Assembly: GCF_006171285.1 (NCBI RefSeq)
Contig: NZ_CP040889.1
Coordinates: 2,790,001 to 2,854,000 of the forward strand
DNA length: 64,000 bases
Direction: 5' to 3'
DNA from: Leclercia adecarboxylata
Lineage (GTDB): Bacteria; Pseudomonadota; Gammaproteobacteria; Enterobacterales; Enterobacteriaceae
The position numbers and the translations under genes were made by a program. This document shows positions 1 through 10,409 of the stretch, piece by piece. The notes under the pieces are model-generated. The model saw nothing but the letters and a program-made list of their open reading frames with translations. It ran no database searches and was not told where the DNA came from. Numbering within the stretch: the first letter of the stretch is position 1; every line of letters starts with the position of its first letter.

Positions 1-360
1 CGGCTGGCGGGAGATCACCGTTTCGAGATCGACATTTCCCTGGTCGGAAAACTTCATGTCGAGGATCTTCTCCGCTTCCGGCCACTTGCCCTTCAGCACA
101 TTCCAGGTTTCGGTATCCTGCTTTTTCGGCAGATTGTTCCACGCCACCACTTTCGCGAACGGGTTATCGCGCTCCAGCAGCGCCAGGGCGAAGATGTCGC
201 GTCCGTCCTGCAAAATGATGCGCTGCGGTTCGTGCTCCACCGTGACCGTGCGGTTATCCATATCCTTGACCGTTACCGGCCAACTTTGCGCCTGGGCGAT
301 GAGCGGCGTAATGAACAGTGCCAGCCCCCCGGCGGCGGCGATGAGTTTTTTTAGCGTCAT
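1..360 (-). CDS. Periplasmic binding protein of a siderophore/iron-type ABC importer (3' end outside window)
   Basis: Only the first 120 codons are present; the gene runs off the window's left edge. The frame starts with ATG at 358-360 and encodes a clear Sec signal peptide (MTLKKLIAAAGGLALFITPL, cleavage likely after AQA). A region typical of the N-terminal lobe of the PF01497/FecB fold follows (WPVTVKDMDNRTVTVEHEPQ, then RIIL). It would capture an iron chelate or similar ligand in the periplasm and deliver it to the permease encoded upstream. It is the last visible gene of a permease-ATPase-binding-protein run, 18 bases after the ATPase gene, so it is probably co-transcribed. The ligand cannot be told from this fragment. 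Confidence 0.8.
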   Translation of the reverse strand, partial: MTLKKLIAAAGGLALFITPLIAQAQSWPVTVKDMDNRTVTVEHEPQRIILQDGRDIFALALLERDNPFAKVVAWNNLPKKQDTETWNVLKGKWPEAEKILDMKFSDQGNVDLETVISRQP

Positions 361-378
361 GTTTTCCCCGTCTTTTTC

Positions 379-1155
379 TTATGGTGTTAACCCGTCGACC
401 ACCACATGGGGCAGTCCGCGGGAGCAGTATTCAACCCGGCCGTCCACGCCATACACCGCAGCCAGATTGACGGGCGTGACCACCTCTCCCGGCAGGCCGC
501 TGGCGATCAGCTCGCCGGCTTTCAGCATCAGGGCATAGTCCGCATGGCGCAGGGCAATGTTGATGTCGTGGATCACCACGACGGTGACGATGTTGCGCAG
601 CCGCGTTTCGCGGGCGACGATGTCCATCACTTGGAACTGGTAGTTAAGATCGAGGGCGCTCAGGGGCTCGTCCAGCAACAGCAGGTCGGGCTGGCGGATC
701 AGAGACTGCGCGAGGCCAATCAGCTGCTTTTGCCCGCCGGAAAGTTGATCCAGAAAACTCATTGCCAGATGGGCGACGCCCAGCTTTTCAAGAATGGCGT
801 ACGCCTCCTGCTCAACGTTTTGCGTATTCACGCTGCCGCTGGCACGACGGGCGACGATCACCGATTCCAGCGCATGCAAATGCACGCCCTGAGGCAGGGA
901 TTGCGGGAGATAAACCACCTTCTGCGCCCGCTTTGCCGGGGGCAGGGTCATCAGATCCTCGCCGTTAAGCAGTAACTCGCCCTGAGCGGGATTCAGGTCT
1001 GCCAGCGCGCGCAGCAGGGTCGATTTACCCGAGCCGTTCGGCCCCAGCAGGGCGGTGATCTGTCCGCGAGGAAGTCGTGGGGTGGTTAGCCCGCTGATGA
1101 CTTTTTTCTTGCGATAGCCGGTGTGCAGCTCCCGGACGCGAAGGCCGTCGGTCAT
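379..1155 (-). CDS. ABC transporter ATP-binding protein, FepC/FecE type
   Basis: This 258-residue protein is the cytoplasmic ATPase of the importer. It shows Walker A (GPNGSGKST, near residue 38), the ABC signature (LSGGQKQL, near 139) and Walker B with the catalytic Glu (LLLLDEPLSALD, near 157), followed by the switch His in VVVIHDINIA. Length and motif spacing fit the FepC/FecE/BtuD family that powers uptake of siderophores, haem or cobalamin. The start codon overlaps the permease stop codon by 4 bases (ATGA), which suggests translational coupling. The substrate is not determined; iron is inferred from the Fur-like site upstream of the operon. Confidence 0.9.
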   Translation of the reverse strand: MTDGLRVRELHTGYRKKKVISGLTTPRLPRGQITALLGPNGSGKSTLLRALADLNPAQGELLLNGEDLMTLPPAKRAQKVVYLPQSLPQGVHLHALESVIVARRASGSVNTQNVEQEAYAILEKLGVAHLAMSFLDQLSGGQKQLIGLAQSLIRQPDLLLLDEPLSALDLNYQFQVMDIVARETRLRNIVTVVVIHDINIALRHADYALMLKAGELIASGLPGEVVTPVNLAAVYGVDGRVEYCSRGLPHVVVDGLTP

Positions 1156-2225
1156 ACGTTCCCCCGGTTACGAATAATGATGCTCAGGAAGAACGGCACC
1201 CCCACCAGCGAGGTGACAATGCCAACAGGAATGATGACGCCGGGAACGATGTTCTTGGAAAACACGGAGGCCAGCGAAAGCACCAGAGCGCCAATCAGCA
1301 TGCTGCCGGGCAGATAAAAACGGTGATCCTCGCCAAACATCATGCGCGAGATATGCGGCGCCACCAGGCCAATAAAGCCTACCGGCCCGACAAAGGCGAC
1401 GGTCAGCGCCGAAATAATGCTGATGCGTAGCAGCGTCGCCAGGCGCAGCTTTTTGACGTTAATCCCGAAGCTGACGGCGCGATCTTCTCCCAGACGCAGC
1501 GCCGTTAGCTTCCAGGCGTTTTTCAGCGACAGCGGCACGATAATCAGCAGCGCCACGGCCAGAATAGCCAGCTTATCCCATGAGGCCCTTGCCAGGCTGC
1601 CCATTGTCCAGAAGACCAGCCCCTGCAGGGTGTCTTCACTGGCAACGAACTGCAAAATGGAAATCAGGGCGTTGAAGGTAAAGACCAGCGCGATGCCGAA
1701 CAGCACCACGCCGGACGTCGCCACGCGGGTCCAGCGGCTGATGCCATCCAGAATAAAGCAGGCCAGCAGGGCAAAGACAAAGGCGTTTGCCGGAATAAAC
1801 CACTTATCGGCAATACCGGGAATGCCCAGCCCGAGCACAATCGCCAGGGCAGCGCCGAAGGAGGCGGCAGACGACACCCCAAGCGTGAACGGGCTGGCGA
1901 GCGGGTTGTTAAGGATGGTTTGCATCTCGGCTCCGGCAAGCCCCAGCGCCATACCGACGGCGACCGCCATCAGCGCAAACGGCAGCCGCAGCTCCCAGAC
2001 AATGACGCGCGTACCGGCATCGACTGAAGCGGCATCGACTAAGGTGTGCCAGAGCGTAGAAACGGAGATGCCCGAAGGACCGAGCGTGAAATCGAGGATC
2101 AGGGAGCAAAGTATAAAGAAGAGCAGCACGCCTGCCAGGGTAAAACGCCTGACAAGGACTTTACGGTAATGCGACGCGATAATGGCTTCGCCAGTTTGCT
2201 CGCGGGCGGCAAGGCTGGAATTCAT
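1152..2225 (-). CDS. FecCD-family ABC transporter permease
   Basis: A 357-residue hydrophobic protein of the FecCD (BtuC-like) family, forming the membrane channel of the importer. Family hallmarks include the segments RLPFALMAVAVGMALGLAGA, the NNPLASPFTLGVSS motif near residue 110, and the C-terminal FVGPVGFIGLVAPHISRMMFG stretch where the ATPase docks. About 40 hydrophilic residues precede the first membrane helix. It is the first gene of the operon and overlaps the ATPase gene by 4 bases. A Fur-box-like sequence lies about 100 bases upstream. E. coli lacks this operon next to satP, so it is an accessory system at this site. The substrate is unknown and is probably a siderophore or other iron complex. 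Confidence 0.9.
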   Translation of the reverse strand: MNSSLAAREQTGEAIIASHYRKVLVRRFTLAGVLLFFILCSLILDFTLGPSGISVSTLWHTLVDAASVDAGTRVIVWELRLPFALMAVAVGMALGLAGAEMQTILNNPLASPFTLGVSSAASFGAALAIVLGLGIPGIADKWFIPANAFVFALLACFILDGISRWTRVATSGVVLFGIALVFTFNALISILQFVASEDTLQGLVFWTMGSLARASWDKLAILAVALLIIVPLSLKNAWKLTALRLGEDRAVSFGINVKKLRLATLLRISIISALTVAFVGPVGFIGLVAPHISRMMFGEDHRFYLPGSMLIGALVLSLASVFSKNIVPGVIIPVGIVTSLVGVPFFLSIIIRNRGNV

Positions 2226-2326
2226 CAGATAACCCTATGCAACACAAAAGAATCATTTATCCCCTGCTGGTTCCATTTTAGTGGCTGCCTGATATCCATT
2301 ATCCGGGATGCGCGGGTCACACTATT

Positions 2327-2345
2327 CGCAATGATAATGCTTATC
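2327..2345. promoter_or_regulatory. Putative Fur box upstream of the ABC importer operon
   Basis: The 19 bases CGCAATGATAATGCTTATC match 14 of 19 positions of the classic Fur box GATAATGATAATCATTATC, including the AATGATAAT core and the TTATC right arm. The site is about 100 bases before the permease start, where repression by Fe2+-Fur would be expected. The function is inferred from sequence similarity and context. Confidence 0.6.
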
Positions 2346-2447
2346 AATTAAATGAGGTGATTATTGCCGTTCTGTTTACGTATCGTTTCTGATGCGGCTA
2401 AAAAACAGTCAGATTTAAAAAGGGGAAAGCACAACCGCAGAGGGGAG

Positions 2448-2472
2448 TTCGTGCCCGCATGGCGGGCACGAA
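2448..2472. terminator. Perfect 11-bp inverted repeat after satP
   Basis: The arms TTCGTGCCCGC (2448-2458) and GCGGGCACGAA (2462-2472) pair perfectly around a 3-base loop, starting 5 bases past the satP stop codon. The hairpin sits where a satP terminator should be. The satP-strand transcript has no clear U-run after it, so intrinsic termination is uncertain. Confidence 0.45.
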
Positions 2473-2477
2473 AGGGA

Positions 2478-3047
2478 TCAGTGTTTTTCACCAATCGGCA
2501 GTACGGTACGACCGAACTGCTCGTTCAGGACTTCACCCATTGCCAGGTAAATGGCGCTGGCGCCGCAGACCAGGCCAATCCAGCCCGCCACGTGAATAAT
2601 GGCTTCGCCGTTGCTCACCAGGTGACCCACGCACAGCAGGGCGAACAGCACGGTCAGGCTCAGGAACACGAACTGCAGCGCGCGGTTACCCACCAGCGTG
2701 CCGAAGAACATGAACAGCGTGAAGACACCCCACAGGCCCAGATAAACGCCCAGGAACTGCGGGTTAGCGGCGTCGGTCAGACCCATTTTCGGCATCAGCA
2801 GAATGGCGACCAGGGTCAGCCAGAATGAACCGTAAGAGGTGAACGCGGTTAAACCAAAGGTGTTGCCTTTCTTATATTCCAGCAGGCCCGCGAAGATCTG
2901 TGCGATACCGCCATAAAAAATGCCCATCGCCAGGATAATGCCGTCCATCGGGAAGAACCCGATGTTATGCAGGTTCAGCAGGATGGTGGTCATGCCAAAA
3001 CCCATCAGGCCCAGCGGAGCCGGATTAGCCAACTTAGTGTTGCCCAT
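2478..3047 (-). CDS. satP: Acetate/succinate:proton symporter SatP
   Basis: A 189-residue polytopic inner-membrane protein of the AceTr/GPR1-FUN34-YaaH family. The N-terminal family signature is visible (NPAPLGLMGFGMTTILLNLH, residues 8-27), followed by about six hydrophobic segments. The family takes up acetate and succinate with protons. The length is essentially that of E. coli SatP (188). A GAGGA ribosome-binding site precedes the ATG. As in E. coli the gene lies upstream of dnaK on the opposite strand, though yaaW and yaaI are absent here. The upstream neighbour is the iron-type ABC operon rather than mog. Confidence 0.95.
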   Translation of the reverse strand: MGNTKLANPAPLGLMGFGMTTILLNLHNIGFFPMDGIILAMGIFYGGIAQIFAGLLEYKKGNTFGLTAFTSYGSFWLTLVAILLMPKMGLTDAANPQFLGVYLGLWGVFTLFMFFGTLVGNRALQFVFLSLTVLFALLCVGHLVSNGEAIIHVAGWIGLVCGASAIYLAMGEVLNEQFGRTVLPIGEKH

Positions 3048-3190
3048 AAGTCCTCAAAAAAATCATCATTAATATGGTGAAATGGTGAATCCCACGCCAA
3101 TTCTCCCTGGCGGGGCGCGGCATCATAATGGGCGCTATCGATGCCGTCTATGATCTAATCAGGGTGAAATTAAAAATTTTTTTATCCGCC

Positions 3191-3220
3191 CCCCTTGATG
3201 GTTGCCGTTGCGACCCCATC
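3191..3220 (+). promoter_or_regulatory. Sigma-32-type promoter P1 of dnaKJ
   Basis: The -35 region CCCCTTGATG (3191-3200) and the -10 region CGACCCCATC (3211-3220) reproduce the E. coli dnaK P1 heat-shock promoter and fit the sigma-32 consensus (CTTGAAA and CCCCATNT). The promoter lies about 125 bases before the dnaK start. Confidence 0.85.
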
Positions 3221-3268
3221 TTGTAGTCAACCGCAGTGTGTGGACCTGAAAAAATTCAAATCTGGACA

Positions 3269-3294
3269 GTTGAAAAAGCATCTTCTGCCCTTAT
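3269..3294 (+). promoter_or_regulatory. Second sigma-32-type promoter P2 of dnaKJ
   Basis: GTTGAAA (3269-3275) and GCCCTTAT (3287-3294) are 11 bases apart. They match the sigma-32 -35 and -10 elements less well than P1 and sit where E. coli dnaK P2 lies. The rest of 3048-3343 shows only an AT-rich satP leader and the dnaK 5' UTR. Confidence 0.6.
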
Positions 3295-3343
3295 TACAGG
3301 TACACAACCACATGTTGACCGAATTTATAGTGGAGACGTTTAG

Positions 3344-5263
3344 ATGGGTAAAATTATTGGTATCGACCTGGGTACTACCAACTCTTGTGTAGCGATTATG
3401 GACGGCACTACTGCACGTGTGCTGGAGAATGCCGAGGGCGATCGCACCACGCCTTCTATCATTGCCTATACCCAGGATGGTGAAACTCTGGTTGGTCAGC
3501 CGGCTAAACGTCAGGCAGTGACAAACCCGCAAAACACACTGTTTGCGATCAAGCGCCTGATTGGCCGTCGCTTCCAGGACGAAGAAGTGCAGCGCGATGA
3601 AGCCATCATGCCGTACAAAATCATCGGCGCTGAAAACGGCGACGCCTGGATTGATGTTAAAGGTCAGAAAATGGCACCGCCGCAGATCTCTGCTGAAGTG
3701 CTGAAAAAAATGAAGAAAACCGCTGAAGATTACCTGGGTGAGCCGGTAACTGAAGCCGTTATCACCGTTCCAGCTTACTTCAACGATGCTCAGCGTCAGG
3801 CGACTAAAGACGCCGGCCGTATCGCGGGTCTGGAAGTCAAACGTATCATCAATGAACCAACCGCAGCGGCACTGGCCTACGGTCTGGATAAAGAAGTTGG
3901 CAACCGCACCATCGCGGTATACGACCTCGGTGGTGGTACTTTCGATATCTCTATTATCGAAATCGACGAAGTTGACGGCGAAAAAACCTTCGAAGTTCTG
4001 GCAACCAACGGTGATACCCACCTGGGTGGTGAAGACTTCGACAGCCGCATGATCAACTATCTCGTTGACGAATTTAAGAAAGATCAGGGCATTGACCTGC
4101 GTAACGACCCGCTGGCCATGCAGCGCCTGAAAGAAGCCGCAGAAAAAGCGAAAATTGAGCTCTCTTCTGCCCAGCAGACCGACGTGAACCTGCCGTACAT
4201 CACTGCAGACGCGACCGGTCCAAAACACATGAACATTAAAGTGACTCGCGCGAAACTGGAAAGCCTGGTAGAAGACCTGGTTAACCGTTCCATCGAGCCG
4301 CTGAAAGTTGCTCTGCAGGACGCAGGTCTGTCCGTATCCGAAATCCAGGACGTTATCCTGGTCGGTGGTCAGACGCGTATGCCAATGGTTCAGAAGAAAG
4401 TGGCTGAATTCTTTGGTAAAGAGCCGCGTAAAGACGTTAACCCGGACGAAGCCGTTGCTATCGGTGCTGCCGTTCAGGGTGGTGTACTGACCGGTGAAGT
4501 GAAAGACGTACTGCTGCTGGACGTTACCCCGCTGTCTCTGGGTATCGAAACCATGGGCGGTGTGATGACGGCGCTGATCGCCAAAAACACCACCATCCCG
4601 ACCAAGCACAGCCAGGTGTTCTCTACCGCTGAAGACAACCAGTCTGCGGTAACCATCCATGTGCTGCAGGGTGAGCGTAAACGTGCCGCGGATAACAAAG
4701 ATCTGGGCCAGTTTAACCTCGATGGTATCAGCCCGGCGCCGCGCGGCATGCCACAGATCGAAGTCACCTTCGACATCGATGCTGACGGTATCCTGCACGT
4801 TTCCGCGAAGGACAAAAACAGCGGTAAAGAGCAGAAGATCACCATCAAGGCCTCTTCCGGTCTGAATGAAGAAGAGATCCAGAAAATGGTTCGCGAAGCA
4901 GAAGCGAACGCCGAGTCTGACCGTAAGTTTGAAGAGCTGGTTCAGACCCGCAACCAGGGTGACCATCTGCTGCACAGCACCCGTAAGCAGGTTGAAGAAG
5001 CAGGCGATAAACTGCCAGCTGACGACAAAACGGCTATCGAGTCTGCACTGAGCGCGCTGGAAGCGTCCCTGAAAGGCGAAGACAAAGCCGACATCGAAGC
5101 GAAGATGCAGGCGCTGGCGCAGGCTTCCGAGAAGCTGATGGAGATCGCTCAGCAGCAACACGCACAGCAGCAGGCTGGCGCGGGTGCTGACGCTTCTGCC
5201 AACAACGCGAAAGATGACGATGTTGTCGACGCAGAGTTTGAAGAAGTGAAAGACAAAAAATAA
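3344..5263 (+). CDS. dnaK: Chaperone protein DnaK (Hsp70)
   Basis: This 639-residue Hsp70 binds exposed hydrophobic segments of client proteins in an ATP-controlled cycle with DnaJ and GrpE. Residues 1 to about 388 form the ATPase domain, with phosphate loop [12 protein letters not shown] near residue 5, the GGGTFDIS loop with the autophosphorylated Thr near 199, and [11 protein letters not shown] near 340. The conserved linker DVLLLD leads to the substrate-binding domain and helical lid. The C-terminus ends in the acidic tail [16 protein letters not shown]. Length is one residue more than E. coli. Two heat-shock promoters lie upstream and dnaJ follows after 86 bases. A very long open frame on the opposite strand is a codon-bias shadow. 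Confidence 0.99.
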   Translation: MGKIIGIDLGTTNSCVAIMDGTTARVLENAEGDRTTPSIIAYTQDGETLVGQPAKRQAVTNPQNTLFAIKRLIGRRFQDEEVQRDEAIMPYKIIGAENGDAWIDVKGQKMAPPQISAEVLKKMKKTAEDYLGEPVTEAVITVPAYFNDAQRQATKDAGRIAGLEVKRIINEPTAAALAYGLDKEVGNRTIAVYDLGGGTFDISIIEIDEVDGEKTFEVLATNGDTHLGGEDFDSRMINYLVDEFKKDQGIDLRNDPLAMQRLKEAAEKAKIELSSAQQTDVNLPYITADATGPKHMNIKVTRAKLESLVEDLVNRSIEPLKVALQDAGLSVSEIQDVILVGGQTRMPMVQKKVAEFFGKEPRKDVNPDEAVAIGAAVQGGVLTGEVKDVLLLDVTPLSLGIETMGGVMTALIAKNTTIPTKHSQVFSTAEDNQSAVTIHVLQGERKRAADNKDLGQFNLDGISPAPRGMPQIEVTFDIDADGILHVSAKDKNSGKEQKITIKASSGLNEEEIQKMVREAEANAESDRKFEELVQTRNQGDHLLHSTRKQVEEAGDKLPADDKTAIESALSALEASLKGEDKADIEAKMQALAQASEKLMEIAQQQHAQQQAGAGADASANNAKDDDVVDAEFEEVKDKK

Positions 5264-5349
5264 TCGCCCTTTGAACGGGTAATACACTGGCACGGGCGAA
5301 GAGGTTTCCTCTCCGCCCGTGCACGCATGTTAGGGGCAGATAAAACAAG

Positions 5350-6483
5350 ATGGCAAAGCAAGACTATTACGAGATTTTGGGCGTTTCCAAAACAGCGGAA
5401 GAGCGTGAAATCAAAAAGGCGTATAAGCGCCTGGCCATGAAATATCACCCGGACCGCAACCAGGGTGACAAAGAGGCCGAAGCCAGGTTTAAAGAGATCA
5501 AAGAAGCCTACGAAATCCTGACCGATGCGCAGAAACGTGCAGCATACGATCAGTACGGCCATGCCGCGTTTGAACAGGGCGGTATGGGCGGCGGCGGATT
5601 CGGTGGCGGCGGCGCAGATTTCAGCGATATCTTTGGTGACGTGTTCGGCGACATCTTCGGTGGCGGCCGCGGTCGTCAGCGTGCAGCCCGTGGCGCAGAC
5701 CTGCGTTACAACATGGAGCTGACGCTGGAAGAGGCGGTGCGTGGCGTGACGAAAGAGATCCGCATCCCGACTCTTGAAGAGTGCGACGTCTGCCACGGCA
5801 GCGGCGCGAAAGTCGGCACCAAGCCACAGACCTGTCCAACCTGTCACGGTTCAGGCCAGGTTCAGATGCGCCAGGGCTTCTTCGCGGTGCAGCAGAGCTG
5901 TCCGCACTGCCAGGGTCGCGGTACGCTGATCAAGGATCCGTGCAACAAATGTCACGGCCATGGTCGCGTCGAGAAGACCAAAACCCTGTCGGTTAAAATC
6001 CCGGCGGGCGTGGATACCGGCGATCGTATTCGTCTGTCTGGCGAAGGTGAAGCAGGGGAGCACGGCGCGCCGGCAGGCGATCTGTACGTTCAGGTGCAGG
6101 TGAAGCAGCATGCAATTTTTGAACGTGAAGGCAACAACCTGTACTGCGAAGTGCCGATCAACTTTGCCATGGCGGCAATGGGCGGCGAGATCGAAGTGCC
6201 AACGCTGGACGGTCGCGTAAACCTGAAAGTGCCTGGTGAAACCCAGACCGGCAAGCTGTTCCGCATGCGCGGTAAAGGTGTGAAATCCGTCCGTGGCGGC
6301 GCTCAGGGCGACCTGCTTTGCCGCGTGGTGGTGGAAACCCCGGTTGGCCTGAACGAGAAGCAGAAGCAACTGCTGCGAGAACTGCAGGAGAGCTTTGGCG
6401 GCCCGACGGGTGAGAACAACAGCCCGCGTTCCAAAAGCTTCTTTGATGGCGTAAAAAAGTTCTTTGACGATTTGACTCGCTAA
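5350..6483 (+). CDS. dnaJ: Co-chaperone DnaJ (Hsp40)
   Basis: A 377-residue class A J-protein that stimulates DnaK ATP hydrolysis and delivers substrates. The J domain spans residues 1-70 with the essential HPD at about 33-35 (KYHPDRNQ). A Gly/Phe-rich stretch follows ([15 protein letters not shown]). Four zinc-binding CxxCxGxG-type repeats lie between about 144 and 206 ([32 protein letters not shown]). The C-terminal beta-sandwich domains complete the protein. It is co-transcribed with dnaK and the operon ends in a strong hairpin 23 bases after the stop codon. Confidence 0.99.
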   Translation: MAKQDYYEILGVSKTAEEREIKKAYKRLAMKYHPDRNQGDKEAEARFKEIKEAYEILTDAQKRAAYDQYGHAAFEQGGMGGGGFGGGGADFSDIFGDVFGDIFGGGRGRQRAARGADLRYNMELTLEEAVRGVTKEIRIPTLEECDVCHGSGAKVGTKPQTCPTCHGSGQVQMRQGFFAVQQSCPHCQGRGTLIKDPCNKCHGHGRVEKTKTLSVKIPAGVDTGDRIRLSGEGEAGEHGAPAGDLYVQVQVKQHAIFEREGNNLYCEVPINFAMAAMGGEIEVPTLDGRVNLKVPGETQTGKLFRMRGKGVKSVRGGAQGDLLCRVVVETPVGLNEKQKQLLRELQESFGGPTGENNSPRSKSFFDGVKKFFDDLTR

Positions 6484-6505
6484 CGCTGAGCTGATGTCGT
6501 TCCCG

Positions 6506-6533
6506 AAGCCCGGAAGCGATTCCGGGCTTTTTT
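6506..6533 (+). terminator. Rho-independent terminator of dnaKJ
   Basis: Perfect 10-bp stem AAGCCCGGAA (6506-6515) / TTCCGGGCTT (6520-6529) with a GCGA loop and a T run to 6533. Confidence 0.9.
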
Positions 6534-6655
6534 ATACCTGCTAAATTTAGATCGGAAAAACTGAATCAACAGTCAATATTAACCTGCTTTTACCGATGAA
6601 TTTCCGCGCGTATGATGGTTTTAACGAAGGATTGTCGTAAAAAGAGAGAGTAATA

Positions 6656-7831
6656 GTGAAACTTCTGAATCGTTTTTTCCAGAATGAGGCCGCGGGCGGC
6701 ATCATTCTTATCCTGGCCGCAGCCATCGCCATGCTGCTGGCAAATCTGGGCGCGACCCGCGACCTGTACCACGCTTTTCTGGAAACCCCCGTTGAGTTAC
6801 GGGTCGGCGTGCTGGAAATCAACAAGAACATGCTGCTGTGGATCAACGATGCCCTGATGGCGGTCTTTTTCCTGCTGGTGGGGCTGGAGGTCAAGCGTGA
6901 GCTGATTCAGGGCTCCCTGGCAAGCCGTCAGCGTGCGGCATTCCCGGTGATTGCCGCTATTGGCGGGATGGTCGTCCCGGCGCTCATCTATCTGGCGTTT
7001 AACTATCAGGATCCTATTGCCCGTGATGGCTGGGCTATCCCGGCGGCCACGGATATTGCCTTTGCATTAGGCGTCCTGGCGCTGTTAGGCAACCGCGTGC
7101 CGATGGCGTTGAAAATCTTCCTGATGGCGCTGGCAATCATCGATGACCTGGGCGCGATAGTTATTATTGCCCTGTTCTATACCAGCGAGCTGTCGATGCT
7201 GTCCCTGGGCGTGGCGGCGGCAGCTATCGCCGCACTGGCGCTGCTGAACATCTTCAACGTGCGTCGGATTGGTATCTATGTGCTGGTGGGAATGGTGCTG
7301 TGGACGGCCGTACTGAAATCGGGCGTGCATGCCACCCTTGCCGGGGTGATTGTCGGCTTCTTCGTGCCGCTGAGGCCGCAGCAGGGTAAATCACCGGCGA
7401 AGCAGCTGGAGCACGTGCTGCATCCATGGGTCGCTTTTATGATCCTGCCGCTCTTCGCCTTTGCTAACGCCGGTGTCTCCCTTAAGGGCGTCACGCTGGA
7501 TGGAATGATGTCAATGCTGCCGCTGGGGATCATCGCCGGGCTGTTTATCGGTAAGCCGCTAGGGATCAGCCTCTTCTGCTGGCTGGCGCTGAAGCTGAAG
7601 CTGGCCACCTTGCCGCACGGAACCACCTGCCGCCAGATCATGGCCGTTGGCGTCCTTTGCGGGATTGGCTTTACAATGTCGATCTTTATTTCCACGCTGG
7701 CGTTTGGCGCGAGTGCACCTGAGCTCATCGACTGGGCTAAGTTGGCTATCTTAACCGGATCGCTGTTGTCGGCATTCACTGGCTATGCCTTACTGAAAAC
7801 GAAATTGCCGGGGCAGGTGCATCCGGAGTAA
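6656..7831 (+). CDS. nhaA: Na+/H+ antiporter NhaA
   Basis: A 391-residue inner-membrane antiporter that expels Na+ or Li+ in exchange for two protons and supports salt and alkaline-pH tolerance. The ion-binding Asp pair lies in [10 protein letters not shown] around residues 160-170, and the NhaA signatures [23 protein letters not shown] and [12 protein letters not shown] are present. The start is GTG, as in E. coli nhaA; alignment of the first residues ([14 protein letters not shown]) supports it, and AGAGAG lies just upstream. nhaR follows in the same direction. The E. coli hok/IS-rich segment between dnaJ and nhaA is absent. Confidence 0.98.
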   Translation: MKLLNRFFQNEAAGGIILILAAAIAMLLANLGATRDLYHAFLETPVELRVGVLEINKNMLLWINDALMAVFFLLVGLEVKRELIQGSLASRQRAAFPVIAAIGGMVVPALIYLAFNYQDPIARDGWAIPAATDIAFALGVLALLGNRVPMALKIFLMALAIIDDLGAIVIIALFYTSELSMLSLGVAAAAIAALALLNIFNVRRIGIYVLVGMVLWTAVLKSGVHATLAGVIVGFFVPLRPQQGKSPAKQLEHVLHPWVAFMILPLFAFANAGVSLKGVTLDGMMSMLPLGIIAGLFIGKPLGISLFCWLALKLKLATLPHGTTCRQIMAVGVLCGIGFTMSIFISTLAFGASAPELIDWAKLAILTGSLLSAFTGYALLKTKLPGQVHPE

Positions 7832-7839
7832 CGGGACTC

Positions 7840-7862
7840 CGGGAGGGCAGGCCGCCCTCCCG
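7840..7862 (+). terminator. Intergenic hairpin between nhaA and nhaR
   Basis: A perfect 9-bp stem CGGGAGGGC (7840-7848) / GCCCTCCCG (7854-7862) with a 5-base loop starts 9 bases after nhaA. There is no T run, so it may be an attenuating or mRNA-stabilising hairpin rather than a full terminator. Confidence 0.4.
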
Positions 7863-7889
7863 TTAACACTATCAGGGAGCGAGGAGCGT

Positions 7890-8789
7890 ATGTCTCATCT
7901 TAACTACAACCATCTTTACTATTTCTGGCATGTCTATAAAGAGGGCTCGGTTGTCGGCGCGGCGGAGGCGCTCTATCTGACGCCACAGACCATTACCGGG
8001 CAGATCAAAGCCCTTGAAGAACGCCTGCAGGGGAAGCTGTTCAAGCGCAAAGGGCGCGGTATCGAGCCAAGCGAACTGGGCGAGCTGGTGTTTCGCTACG
8101 CGGACAAAATGTTCACCCTGAGTCAGGAGATGCTCGATATCGTCAACTACCGCAAAGAGTCGAACCTGCTCTTCGACGTGGGTATTGCGGATGCGTTGTC
8201 AAAACGGCTGGTCAGCGGGGTGCTGGATGCGGCAGTGGTGAAGGATGAGCAGATACACCTGCGCTGTTTTGAATCCACGCACGAGATGCTGCTGGAGCAG
8301 TTGAGCCAGCACAAGCTGGATATGATTATCTCCGACTGCCCTATCGACTCCACCCAGCAGGAAGGTCTTTTCTCAGTGAAAATTGGCGAGTGCGGCGTCA
8401 GCTTCTGGTGCAGCAATCCGCCGCCAGAAAAGCCGTTTCCCGCCTGTCTGGAAGAGCGGCGTTTACTGGTGCCCGGTCGTCGTTCGATGCTGGGCCGCAA
8501 GCTGCTGAACTGGTTTAACTCTCAGGGGCTGAACGTTGAAATTCTGGGTGAGTTTGACGATGCCGCGCTAATGAAAGCCTTCGGTGAGGCGCATAACGCG
8601 ATTTTTGTCGCCCCAACGCTGTATGCCCAGGATCTGTATGCGGACGAGAAAATTACCGAGATAGGGCGGGTGGACAACGTGATGGAAGAGTATCATGCGA
8701 TATTTGCTGCAAGAATGATTCAGCATCCGGCGGTGCAGCGTATCTGTAACCAGGATTACAGCGCGCTGTTTACGCCACCGGCACTCTGA
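7890..8789 (+). CDS. nhaR: LysR-family activator NhaR
   Basis: A 299-residue LysR-type regulator that in E. coli activates nhaA in response to Na+ and also affects osmC and pgaABCD. The winged helix-turn-helix occupies residues 1-65 ([20 protein letters not shown], then [16 protein letters not shown]). A two-lobed periplasmic-binding-like sensor domain follows. The first residues are characteristic of NhaR. The gene lies 58 bases after nhaA and converges on rpsT; the two share a bidirectional terminator. Confidence 0.97.
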   Translation: MSHLNYNHLYYFWHVYKEGSVVGAAEALYLTPQTITGQIKALEERLQGKLFKRKGRGIEPSELGELVFRYADKMFTLSQEMLDIVNYRKESNLLFDVGIADALSKRLVSGVLDAAVVKDEQIHLRCFESTHEMLLEQLSQHKLDMIISDCPIDSTQQEGLFSVKIGECGVSFWCSNPPPEKPFPACLEERRLLVPGRRSMLGRKLLNWFNSQGLNVEILGEFDDAALMKAFGEAHNAIFVAPTLYAQDLYADEKITEIGRVDNVMEEYHAIFAARMIQHPAVQRICNQDYSALFTPPAL

Positions 8790-8793
8790 AGGT

Positions 8794-8824
8794 ATAAAAA
8801 AACCCGCGTTAAGCGGGTTCTTTA
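8794..8824. terminator. Bidirectional terminator between nhaR and rpsT
   Basis: AACCCGC (8801-8807) pairs with GCGGGTT (8813-8819). A run of A on the left (8795-8802) gives a U tail for the rpsT transcript. The right flank TCTTT gives a weaker tail for nhaR. Confidence 0.85.
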
Positions 8825-8846
8825 AACAAGCAACAACAAGTGGCGA

Positions 8847-9437
<591 letters not shown>

Positions 9438-10376
9438 ATGAAGCTGATACGCGGCATACATAATCTGAGTCAGGCCCCGCACGGGTGTGTGCTGACTATT
9501 GGTAATTTCGACGGCGTGCATCGTGGGCATCAGGTGCTGTTGCAGGGATTGCGTGAAGAAGGGCGGGCTCGTGGTCTGCCGGTTGTAGTCATGATTTTTG
9601 AGCCGCAGCCGCTGGAGCTGTTTGCCAGCGATAAGGCGCCTGCACGCCTGACCCGCCTGCGTGAAAAATTACGTTATCTCGCGCAGTGCGGCGTGGACTA
9701 TGTCCTGTGCGTCCGTTTCGACCGACGTTTTGCCGCGCTGACGGCACAAAATTTTGTCGGCGACCTGCTGGTCGATCGTCTTGGCGTGCAGTTTTTGGCT
9801 GTGGGCGATGATTTCCGCTTTGGCGCTGGTCGTCAGGGGGATTTCTTGCTATTACAGAAGGCTGGCCTGGAGTATGGCTTTGACGTCACCAGCACCCAGA
9901 CCTTTTGCGAAGGCGGCGTGCGCATCAGCAGCACGGCGGTTCGTCAGGCGTTAGCCGATGACGATCTCGATACCGCAGCAAAACTGCTCGGACGCCCGTT
10001 CTCCATTTCCGGGCGTGTGGTGCATGGCGATGAACTGGGTCGCACCATTGGTTTCCCTACGGCGAATTTACCGTTGCGCCGTCAGGTTTCCCCGGTCAAA
10101 GGGGTTTATGCGGTAGAAGTGACGGGGCTCGGCGATAAGCCTTTACCCGGCGTCGCCAATATTGGCACCCGTCCGACAGTGGCTGGCATACGCCAGCAGC
10201 TCGAAGTGCATTTGCTGGACGTTGTAATGGACCTCTACGGTCGCCATATAGATGTAATCCTGCGTAAAAAAATACGCAATGAGCAGCGATTCGCCTCGCT
10301 TGATGAGCTGAAAGCGCAAATCGCGAGAGATGAATTAACAGCCCGCGACATTTTTGGGCTATCAAACCCGGCTTAA
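9438..10376 (+). CDS. ribF: Bifunctional riboflavin kinase / FAD synthetase
   Basis: A 312-residue cytoplasmic enzyme that phosphorylates riboflavin to FMN and adenylates FMN to FAD. The N-terminal nucleotidyltransferase half carries TIGNFDGVHRGHQ near residue 20 and RISSTAVRQAL near 155. The C-terminal riboflavin kinase half starts around 185 and has GFPTANL and the PVKGVYAVEV strand. It begins the ribF-ileS-lspA-fkpB-ispH run, with ileS following after 33 bases. The length is one residue short of E. coli RibF. Confidence 0.98.
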   Translation: MKLIRGIHNLSQAPHGCVLTIGNFDGVHRGHQVLLQGLREEGRARGLPVVVMIFEPQPLELFASDKAPARLTRLREKLRYLAQCGVDYVLCVRFDRRFAALTAQNFVGDLLVDRLGVQFLAVGDDFRFGAGRQGDFLLLQKAGLEYGFDVTSTQTFCEGGVRISSTAVRQALADDDLDTAAKLLGRPFSISGRVVHGDELGRTIGFPTANLPLRRQVSPVKGVYAVEVTGLGDKPLPGVANIGTRPTVAGIRQQLEVHLLDVVMDLYGRHIDVILRKKIRNEQRFASLDELKAQIARDELTARDIFGLSNPA

Positions 10377-10409
10377 TGCCTGAGATATAAATACGGAACC
10401 GAGAATCTG

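Noticed and set aside
3227..5293. 688-codon open frame on the minus strand opposite dnaK
   Set aside because: It covers dnaK almost exactly in the antisense direction. Such frames are a known by-product of strong codon bias in Hsp70 genes. Its composition is odd (rich in Phe, His, Arg, Val), it has no recognisable domain, and no ribosome-binding site was seen.
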